DNA from: Desulfobacterales bacterium
Lineage (GTDB): Bacteria > Desulfobacterota > Desulfobacteria > Desulfobacterales > 4be13
Length of the DNA: 18,787 nucleotides
Direction: 5' to 3'
NCBI GenBank assembly: GCA_029940115.1
Contig: JAOZRQ010000029.1
Location: 5,916-24,702, forward strand
The first letter of the stretch is position 1; each line of letters opens with the position of its first letter. A model generated the notes under the pieces. That model was given only the letters and a program-made list of their open reading frames with translations, was not told the origin of the DNA and searched no databases. The position numbers and the translations under genes are program-made. This document shows positions 1-5,535 of this stretch, piece after piece.

Positions 1-100
1 CAAGCCATCCGGAGTGCCAAAATGAAATTTTGGCAGAGCCGAAGGCGAGTCAAGCCATCCGGAGTGCCAAAATGAAATTTTGGCAGAGCCGAAGGCGAGG
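1..100. repeat. 50-bp direct tandem repeat, two copies, each with a hairpin
   Basis: Bases 1-50 and 51-100 are identical except for the last base (t versus g). Each unit contains a perfect 8-bp inverted repeat with a 3-base loop: GCCAAAAT, gaa, ATTTTGGC, at 16-34 and again at 66-84. The array runs into a degenerate AGAACCG-like stretch (101-124) that ends at the start codon of the following gene. More copies may lie upstream of the window edge. No coding function is apparent. Confidence 0.9.
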
Positions 101-126
101 ACCCAGAACCGAGAACCGGGAACAAA

Positions 127-915
127 ATGAAACACATCGCCCCTGAAAACATGGATCAGATATCCGGCATACGCCTTGAAGAGGGTGACACCTTTTCATT
201 CCACTGTCATCCGGGACTCTCCTGCTTCAATTGGTGTTGCCGGAATCTGAATCTTTTTTTGTATCCCTACGATCTGCTTCGTCTGAAACAACGGTTGGGC
301 ATCACATCGGATCAGTTTGTTGATCAATATGTGGATATTGTTCTGCGCCCGTCCAGTCACTTTCCGGAAGTGCTTCTGCGAATGGCGGAGAACGATGAGA
401 AAACCTGTCCTTTTTTGACAGACCAAGGCTGTTCAGTCTATCCAGACCGGCCCGACACCTGCCGCAGCTTTCCTGTGGAGCGGGGTTCCCTTTATGATGA
501 GAATGCAAAGAAGCCAAAACCGATTCACTTTTTCAGACCCCCTGATTTCTGCCTAGGTCAGCACGAAGACAAAACATGGACCATCGAAACATGGGATGAG
601 GATCAGGATGCGCGTTCATATTGTCAGATGACATCCCGATGGGCCGAAGTGAGACGCCTGTTTCAGACTGACCCTTGGGGAAAGGAAGGTCCTGACGGCC
701 CCCGCGGGAAGATGGCCTTCATGGCCGCCTACAACATTGACCGTTTTCGGGAGTTTGTCTTTGAGAGCAGTTTTCTGAAGCGTTACAAAGTCAAAGCAGC
801 GCGTCTCAAAAAAATCAAAAATGACGAACAAGAACTCATGAAATTCGGCTTTGAATGGATAAAATTTTTCGTATGGGGAGTAAAGACAAAGGCCATCAGA
901 CTGAAGAAAGGCTGA
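127..915 (+). CDS. YkgJ-family cysteine-cluster (putative Zn/Fe-chelating) protein
   Basis: This 262-residue protein has the pattern of the YkgJ family (Pfam CxxCxxCC): C27, C33, C37 and C38 near the N-terminus, then C94, C102 and C112 in a CPFL...GCSVYPDRPDTC arrangement. Known members are predicted to bind zinc or an iron-sulphur cluster, but their biochemical role is mostly unknown. There is no signal peptide or membrane segment, so it is probably cytoplasmic. The basic C-terminal tail (residues about 215-262) lies outside the cysteine core. The ATG directly follows a repeat-rich leader with no strong Shine-Dalgarno, so the start is plausible but not proven. It is the only intact + strand gene in this part of the window. 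Family assignment is strong; function is not. Confidence 0.85.
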   Translation: MKHIAPENMDQISGIRLEEGDTFSFHCHPGLSCFNWCCRNLNLFLYPYDLLRLKQRLGITSDQFVDQYVDIVLRPSSHFPEVLLRMAENDEKTCPFLTDQGCSVYPDRPDTCRSFPVERGSLYDENAKKPKPIHFFRPPDFCLGQHEDKTWTIETWDEDQDARSYCQMTSRWAEVRRLFQTDPWGKEGPDGPRGKMAFMAAYNIDRFREFVFESSFLKRYKVKAARLKKIKNDEQELMKFGFEWIKFFVWGVKTKAIRLKKG

Positions 916-936
916 AGGATGAGGGGCGACTCTTAA

Positions 937-1419
937 GGGTCCTGCTCCTGCTCCCAGTATTGGCGTGACATCGCGCCAAACGGATTCGGGCACAACACGG
1001 AATTTGCAGGCAGAATATCAGACGCTGTCCTGACAATCCTGACCGAGGACCAAGTTCAGAAACTGGTGGATATGGCAAACACCCAGGCCGAACTGGTTGA
1101 CGCTTACGGATACAAGCGTTTCGTTCTGATAAAAGCGTTCAAACGTCTTCTGGACAAGGACCTGCCTGACGGGGCCACCGGGCTGGATAAAAGCGCGGTT
1201 ACGGAATTCACGGGGGATTTGTATGAGGTTGACGCGGAAATCAGTTACCACCGGGCCACTGTGCTCGGCGGGATTGTGACGGAACTGACCGATGCCCAGA
1301 AAACAGAACTGGCAGAACTCCGGGTTGAATTTGATACCTTGTTTGAAAATACGGAACAAGGGGAGACCATTGCCTCTGAGGATTGGCCGGATCGCACAAC
1401 GGTGCAAACCGACGAGTGA
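937..1419 (+). pseudogene. 5'-truncated remnant of a small helical LTxxQ-like protein
   Basis: The frame is open from just after a TAA at 934 to the TGA at 1417-1419 (about 160 codons), but no ATG occurs before 1066. The residues upstream of that ATG look just as protein-like (WRDIAPNGFGHNTEF..., ILTEDQVQKLVDMAN). Two segments resemble the LTxxQ helical motif of Spy/CpxP-type periplasmic proteins: LTEDQ near codon 34 and LTDAQ later. That likeness is weak, and the true family is not identified. The lack of a start codon or signal peptide, and the abrupt beginning 20 bases after the previous gene, suggest a 5'-deleted gene. If it is still translated, the product would be the 117 residues from the ATG at 1066. 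A rho-independent terminator follows the stop codon. Confidence 0.5.
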
Positions 1420-1431
1420 GACGAAACAAAA

Positions 1432-1460
1432 AGGCGGCTGAAGATTCAGCCGCCTCTTTT
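1432..1460. terminator. Bidirectional rho-independent terminator
   Basis: A perfect 11-bp stem (AGGCGGCTGAA / TTCAGCCGCCT, loop ga) is followed by CTTTT on the + strand. On the - strand it is followed by TTTTTGTTT. It sits between convergent genes, 13 bases after the + strand remnant. It is also about 45 bases beyond the likely ancestral stop (1504-1506) of the minus-strand lipoprotein gene, which fits termination of both. Confidence 0.85.
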
Positions 1461-1503
1461 CCGTCGGCAATGCAGGCTGCTTTCCGTCCGAGCCGATGTC
1501 GGC

Positions 1504-2694
1504 TTAGAATGCCGGGCTCGCAGTCCTCCAGACACCGTCTTTGTCTTTTGCATATCTCGCCGTTCGGAACGGATTTGTTTTCGGATGCTGTTCGCAGATC
1601 ACTGCAAGGTCCGCCGTCGCCTCGCCTTTCTCTTTGAAGGTGAGGCGGACGATTCTGACGGAGACGGGCCGTCCCGTGTCCGAGAAGATTCAGCGGTAGT
1701 CCCTGACCACCTGTTTACGTTCCCACTCGGAGCCTCGGTCCCACTGCTCACGGTTGAGACTTCTCAGGGTGACGTGCCGCATCATCCGGGACAGATCGCC
1801 GGCATTGTATGCCGCCACCCACGAATCAGTCAGCCTCACGATTTCATCAATGTCCTTCTGCGTGTGTGATTTCCCGGACCGTCCTCCGCCGCCCGGCACA
1901 GTCCTGACCATGAATGTCTGGCCGCCGGCCTCGACGATATCGGCTTTCATCGGTCGGGATGACCTGCCCTTCCTCTTCCGGGAGCGGAACCTGTCCAGAG
2001 TTTCCTGTATGTGCGGCGTGTAGGTGCTGTCAGGATAACGGGCGATGATCCGTTCAAACTCCTCGGCCATGCCCTCGTCAGCGCTGAGGGGCCAGCCCCT
2101 GTGAAGAAAGTACGCGGCACCTTTTGTTTGCAAAAGATTCCACACTGTCTCGTCCGTTCCTTCCGGTTCCGCAATCCGGATTCTTATCGGTTCCGTGTGG
2201 ATGCGGCGATGCCCGGGGACAATGTTGTAAAGCGTGGCCTTCACGGAATATGTGCCTGGGCTGCCGAAGGCGTAATTGGCCGGCAACTCCTCAGATGCCT
2301 TTGAGACATGATGATACAGCACCCTGAACGAAACTGTCATCTCCTCTCCGGGTTTCATCGGGTTCAACTGAAATGTGCCGTCTGCCGTGCCGAAGCCTGA
2401 TCCGAGATATAGTTTGTAAGGTCCGTCTTCCGAAGCGATCCGGACCCACACCCTGCCGTAAGAGACTTTGAAGGCTCTGTAAACAAGGATTGGGGATGAT
2501 GTCCGGTTTCCCACCCGAAGTGTGAGTGTGACCGGCTCACCCGGAAGACAGGTGTCCCTGTCCGAGCTCAGTTGTGTTGTCAGGCCGGAAGGTGACCTGA
2601 CCTCTTTGCCTGTCGCGGCCAGAGGGATCGTCTGTGAACAGCTTATCGTTGCAAATATGAGAAGAACTGATCCGAGAAATTTAATGATTTTCAT
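1504..2694 (-). pseudogene. Lipoprotein with Ig-like and NTF2-like domains, interrupted by an in-frame TGA
   Basis: The first 334 codons (2694-1690) encode a putative lipoprotein. It has a hydrophobic signal peptide (residues 1-18) with the lipidation cysteine at C19, a beta-rich Ig-like region (about 35-175), a helical segment (about 180-240), a basic linker, and the start of an NTF2/SnoaL-like domain (from about 280: IVRLTDSWVAAYNAGDLSRM). Translation meets TGA at 1692-1690. The same frame then stays open for 61 more codons to TAA at 1506-1504, reading IFSDTGRPVSVRIVRLTF...GVWRTASPAF, which looks like the missing strands of the NTF2-like domain. One TGG-to-TGA change would explain it; selenocysteine insertion is a less likely alternative. 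A strong Shine-Dalgarno (AGGAGGTT) precedes the ATG. The metalloprotease gene ends 30 bases upstream. Function is unknown; the truncated form may still be made. Confidence 0.75.
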
Positions 2695-2724
2695 GGCTGA
2701 ACCTCCTAAAAAATGATTTTGCCC

Positions 2725-3270
2725 TTAGGGATGATCAATGTTTCTGATCTTTCGTAATGTCACATCGGTAAATCTGTCGTCGGACGGGGGACTGTCCATG
2801 ATGCCACCGTCATGGCCGTGTTCGGGATCATGGGAGCCGAAAAACAGGTGTCCGAGTTCATGGGCGTATGTGCGATGGGCGTTCTCGCCATCCTGCTCTC
2901 CTGCGTGGGTCTCCGAAAACAGGCTGATTCCCTTTCCGTTTATGTCGTCAACGCAGCCAACCGCGGCAACTTCGGAGTTTGGATCACCATCCCTGGCTGT
3001 CGTTGGCTGGTAGGCACCCAACAGATATGCCGTCCAGAAGTCCCTGTCCGTCTCCGTGCCGTCGTTCTCAAACTGGTAAGTGCCAATGAGCCTCTGCGTC
3101 TCCCTCTCCTCATCAGGCGAGTTCAGGACGAACGGCACGTCACCGTTTCCTCCGATGTCGTATGTGGGACGGACATGGGCGTATGCAAATATGTTCTCAT
3201 CCCCGCTGTCACTGTCGGATATGGGGTCTGTGGAGGGGCTTCCGACATCCTCCCCCTCATCTCCGTGCAA
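2725..3270 (-). CDS. Metzincin-like zinc metalloprotease, probably 5'-truncated
   Basis: The reading frame contains a zinc-protease site: H137-E138-x-x-H141 with a third histidine at H147 (HELGHLFFGSH), followed by a Met-turn-like GIM at 156-158. The HExxHxxxxxH spacing and the following Met match metzincins, although the usual glycine at position 8 is shifted by one. Known members are usually secreted. Here no ATG, signal peptide or propeptide is present. The only usable start is a TTG at 3270, and the open frame continues upstream through an Asp-rich stretch to a TGA at 3355-3357, inside the end of the upstream nucleotidyltransferase gene. This suggests the N-terminal part was lost when the two sequences were joined. 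The lipoprotein gene follows 30 bases downstream on the same strand, so the two may share a transcript. Protease identification is firm; activity is doubtful. Confidence 0.7.
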   Translation of the reverse strand: MHGDEGEDVGSPSTDPISDSDSGDENIFAYAHVRPTYDIGGNGDVPFVLNSPDEERETQRLIGTYQFENDGTETDRDFWTAYLLGAYQPTTARDGDPNSEVAAVGCVDDINGKGISLFSETHAGEQDGENAHRTYAHELGHLFFGSHDPEHGHDGGIMDSPPSDDRFTDVTLRKIRNIDHP

Positions 3271-3338
3271 GTCCGGACCGTCGTCATTGTTGAAGTCATC
3301 GTCGTCAACCAGTTGAAAAGCTATGCCAACAATATCAA

Positions 3339-3626
3339 CTATGCAAAATTGGAGTCACAAGGCACCTTCCCCCTGCCTTCAATCAGACGGGTGAGTCTGT
3401 TCGGAGGGTTCAGCGGAACGATGTCTGTCGGAACACCCAGCTCGTTTTCAATCTGTCCCGCAAACTCGTACAGCTTCCAGCCCTGAATGCCATCACATGC
3501 CAAGTCGATGTCCCTCGCAGTCAATGGGGTTTCGGCATAGCTGCCGAACAGGATCAGGCAATTTGCGCCATATTCCTCGGACAGTCTGACAATTCTCTCA
3601 ATCATGTAAGAATCGCTTGGTCTCAT
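3339..3626 (-). CDS. MNT-type nucleotidyltransferase-domain protein (antitoxin-like)
   Basis: This 95-residue protein has the minimal nucleotidyltransferase core: LFGSYAETP (G28-S29) followed by ARDIDLAC (D39 and D41). These are the GSx(9-12)DxD metal and nucleotide-binding residues of the pol-beta superfamily. In MNT/HEPN toxin-antitoxin pairs such proteins modify (AMPylate) the HEPN toxin. No HEPN partner is visible next to it. The last residues (KVPCDSNFA) do not look like the usual family end, and the gene overlaps the open frame of the truncated metalloprotease, so its own 3' end may have been replaced at a rearrangement junction. The start codon overlaps the stop of the upstream cysteine-rich reading frame (ATGA), which suggests translational coupling. 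Confidence 0.75.
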   Translation of the reverse strand: MRPSDSYMIERIVRLSEEYGANCLILFGSYAETPLTARDIDLACDGIQGWKLYEFAGQIENELGVPTDIVPLNPPNRLTRLIEGRGKVPCDSNFA

Positions 3627-3943
3627 GACTTCCTCTCCTCTTGCCTCGTTTCAACAATTTTGAAAAAATCCCACAGATGGTTTGGACAAACGCAATTCCG
3701 ACACATTGCGGCCTCATCAAAATCCATTTGCGGCCAAAATTGGAATTGCCGGGGCGACTTTCCAGTTTGCATTTCTTTCACAAACTGACAGGTGCCTGGC
3801 CATATGTTTTCAGATGGGCATGGGCAGAGTTTCAGACACCTTCCAAAAACCCCCAATCCATGAGGATTCCCGTGCCTCCGCCCATTTCGGGCAGGGGCAC
3901 GGACAGGCAACCCATCCCCCAAGCTCACACTCATGCCTCCCAA
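3623..3943 (-). CDS. Small cysteine-rich hypothetical protein, uncertain
   Basis: Only the C-terminal two thirds look protein-like. That part has a cysteine pattern (CLKLCPCP, GTCQF, CRNCVCP) and ends WDFFKIVETRQEERKS. It overlaps the nucleotidyltransferase start by four bases (ATGA), which favours a real coupled gene. The N-terminal 30 residues fall on a strong hairpin (3871-3901) and are Gly/Arg/Pro-rich, so the true start is probably further in, or the 5' end is lost. I do not recognise a family. A long + strand open frame runs antisense here, but only its far end (the DUF262 fragment) resembles a protein. Confidence is therefore low. Confidence 0.4.
   Translation of the reverse strand: MGGMSVSLGDGLPVRAPARNGRRHGNPHGLGVFGRCLKLCPCPSENIWPGTCQFVKEMQTGKSPRQFQFWPQMDFDEAAMCRNCVCPNHLWDFFKIVETRQEERKS
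3871..3901. repeat. Strong GC-rich imperfect hairpin
   Basis: CGTGCCTCCGCCC (3871-3883) pairs with GGGCAGGGGCACG (3889-3901) across the loop attTC. As minus-strand RNA the 13 stacked positions have one mismatch and one G-U pair. No T tract follows, so it is not a canonical terminator. It lies in the doubtful N-terminal part of the small cysteine-rich reading frame. Confidence 0.6.
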
Positions 3944-4170
3944 TCAAGGCAAGGATGGGCAGTGGGCCAGTTCTGCCCAAGCCTTCGGGAATGGCGATGA
4001 TCTCAGGGGGCCTGCCTGATTGTCAGGCCATTCATTGCCCCTGTGCCGTGCTTGCAGTCCTCTCTCTCCGTTCTTGGTTTCCGCTCCATGTGTCTCAAAG
4101 GCATGTCCATGGTCCACAAGCCAAAATGTCCATTCTGCCAGATTCTCAACCGAAATGCAAATGTTTTTTG

Positions 4171-4434
4171 CAGACCCAGACCTCTGCGTTGAATAACCTT
4201 TACACTGACAACGAGCTTGATCTGCATCCAGAATTCCAGAGGTTTTTCAGGTGGAAACCGTCACAGAAAAGCCGGTTCATCGAATCCCTTCTGATCGGCA
4301 TTCCCATACCGTCCATCTTTGTGTATCAGCGGGAAGATGGCGTATGGGATGTCATAGACGGGGTGCAGCGGTTGTCCACGATTTTCGACAAGGGACTCAG
4401 GCTTTCCGAACAGATCGCCCGGGGGTGGGAATGA
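4171..4434 (+). pseudogene. DUF262 (GmrSD N-terminal-like) fragment joined to a foreign tail
   Basis: The frame encodes a clear DUF262 N-terminal signature: LDLHPEFQRFFRW, then KSRFIESLLIGIPIPSIFV, then DVIDGVQRLSTIF. The DGxQR motif is the conserved nucleotide-hydrolysis signature of DUF262 proteins such as the GmrSD type IV restriction family. Only about 70 residues of that domain remain; complete proteins are several hundred residues long. After LSTIF the reading changes to DKGLRLSEQIARGWE and stops at TGA 4432-4434. That tail does not resemble DUF262. It overlaps the next gene by ATGA, as the natural end of a different upstream gene would. No ATG precedes the domain, and the upstream open frame (3682-4170) looks non-coding. 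I read it as a deletion scar joining two broken genes. Confidence 0.7.
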
Positions 4435-4979
4435 GCCGACGACGCGTGAAAATCGTGCTTCTCTGTGAGGATTCCCAGCATGAGGCCTTTGTGAGGCGAT
4501 TTCTCAAGGGAATGGGCTGGAACACAAGGGAGATGCGGGTGGAAAAAAGCCCTTCGAAAGGAGGCTCCGCCGAACAATGGGTGCGGGAAAATTTCCCAAA
4601 AGAACTCAAAATTTACAGACAACGACGGCAGAAGGCGGCTTCCGCCCTCATCGCAGTGATCGAGGAGGTGCGGGAACGGATTGATGAATTTGAGGCGGCA
4701 TGCAATTTGCAACGGGTGCCATTCCGAGTCGATGGTGAGGAGGTGGCTCTTGTGGTTCCCAAGCGCAACATAGAGACATGGATTTATTTTCTGGATGGGA
4801 ACAAGGTGAATGAGCAGGAGGCTTATCCCAAATTGGGCAGAGAACGCAGATGCAAGTCGGCAGTGAAAAATTTGGTCCGATTTTGCAGGTCAACAGGTTT
4901 GGTGCAAGATGCCCCACATGCCTTGACAGCCGCCTGTGATGAGTATGGAACGAGAATACGACCCTTCATGAAAACCTGA
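4431..4979 (+). CDS. TOPRIM-like (DUF4276/RloB-type) protein lacking an evident DxD motif
   Basis: I chose the ATG at 4431, which overlaps the preceding stop, because the protein-like sequence begins there: MSRRRVKIVLLCEDSQHEAF. This gives 182 residues. The first strand and E13, followed by EAFVRRFL, match motif 1 of TOPRIM folds. A later VPKRNIETWIYFLDG (109-123) matches the segment typical of DUF4276-like proteins. Where the family normally shows a hydrophobic strand followed by DxD, this protein reads ALIAVIEEVRERIDEF (72-87) with no DxD, as if a few residues were deleted. The metal site would then be incomplete. Related proteins often follow an AAA ATPase gene in anti-phage or overcoming-lysogeny-type pairs. 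Here only a 15-17-residue tail of a possible partner remains upstream. Probably a relic. Confidence 0.6.
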   Translation: MSRRRVKIVLLCEDSQHEAFVRRFLKGMGWNTREMRVEKSPSKGGSAEQWVRENFPKELKIYRQRRQKAASALIAVIEEVRERIDEFEAACNLQRVPFRVDGEEVALVVPKRNIETWIYFLDGNKVNEQEAYPKLGRERRCKSAVKNLVRFCRSTGLVQDAPHALTAACDEYGTRIRPFMKT

Positions 4980-5119
4980 TATTTATCAACCAGGTCAATG
5001 TCCATCGCGGTGGTTGCGGAGCCAGTGTCCAAAATGCAGTCATTGACCTCCATGCCCTTCCCGTCATAGACCAATCCGACAAACACCCTGTGACGTGTTC
5101 CCACCTTTCCGCCTGACAT
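4970..5119 (-). pseudogene. Retropepsin-like aspartic protease fragment
   Basis: Starting at ATG 5119, about 50 residues are credible: RVFVGLVYDGKGMEVNDCIL followed by DTGSATTAMDIDLVD. The DTGSA (D31-T32-G33) is the catalytic signature of pepsin/retropepsin-like proteases, preceded by the usual beta-hairpin. Bacterial clan AA proteins of this kind are small cytoplasmic or membrane-linked proteases and need about 100-130 residues. Beyond about codon 50 the open frame continues only as antisense of the TOPRIM-like gene and no longer looks like a protease. The gene has therefore lost its 3' half at a junction near 4970-4980, where it converges with the TOPRIM-like gene. Confidence 0.6.
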
Positions 5120-5522
5120 CCGTCCTGTCCTGATTTGTGATCAATGCATGTTTGTCACAGAATCCGAATCTCTGACATGAAGGAAGTGATCACTCAGAGA
5201 GAACTTGGACTTGGACTTAGACTTGAACTTGGACTCGTGCCGGGCAAAGAAACCCGGCCTCACTTGTGAGTGAGGCGATTGAGGACCGCATAAGACGAAG
5301 GATGGAATGTCGCATGGAAGAGGGAGATTTCCGAAAAAGAGCATACCGGCAGTTTGCAGTTCCGCCTTTAGGCGGTGCGACACCGCCTAAAGGCAAACTG
5401 GGAAACGCCCCTTGGTATATTTATTCTTGGAAGTCTCCTTAAAACTTGGTAGTACATCACTTTTTAAGTCCGTACCCCCTTCATGCTCCGGCTCGGACTT
5501 CGGCGTGAGCGTTCAACTGAGC
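5120..5522. other. Intergenic region with hexamer tract and stacked hairpins
   Basis: No convincing gene was found. It holds a short hexamer tract (about 5199-5236; ACTTGG/ACTTAG/ACTTGA units), a hairpin GCCGGG..CCCGGC (5239-5258), and an overlapping hairpin GCCTCACT-tgtg-AGTGAGGC (5257-5276). It also holds a 14-bp perfect hairpin (5364-5394) and half of the inverted repeat that contains the alaS stop. A minus-strand 80-codon frame here is dominated by the hexamer tract (SKFKSKSKSKF) and is not credible. Confidence 0.7.
5350..5400. repeat. Long perfect palindrome downstream of alaS
   Basis: GCCTTTAGGCGGTG (5364-5377) and CACCGCCTAAAGGC (5381-5394) form a perfect 14-bp stem with loop CGA. An outer pair CAGTTT (5350-5355) / AAACTG (5395-5400) extends it, leaving an 8-base bulge on one side. 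There is no T tract on either strand. It could be a transcript-end stabiliser or a mobile palindrome; nothing here decides between them. Confidence 0.8.
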
Positions 5523-5535
5523 TCACGCCGAAGTC
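5496..5535. repeat. Inverted repeat of the dispersed family, containing the alaS stop codon
   Basis: GACTTCGGCGTGAGC (5496-5510) and GCTCACGCCGAAGTC (5521-5535) form a perfect 15-bp inverted repeat around a 10-base loop. The alaS TGA (5525-5523) and its last three codons fall inside the right arm. The sequence matches repeats near 12790-12830 and 17330-17350, so it is a dispersed element, although it could also act as a transcription terminator-like structure for alaS. Confidence 0.8.

Noticed and set aside
3682..4170. N-terminal 160 codons of the + strand frame that ends in the DUF262 fragment
   Set aside because: The composition is not protein-like and it runs antisense to a better minus-strand candidate. 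Only the part after about 4171 matches DUF262.
5141..5383. Minus-strand 80-codon ORF
   Set aside because: Half of it is the hexamer tract (Lys/Ser/Phe repeats) plus hairpins. There is no family resemblance.
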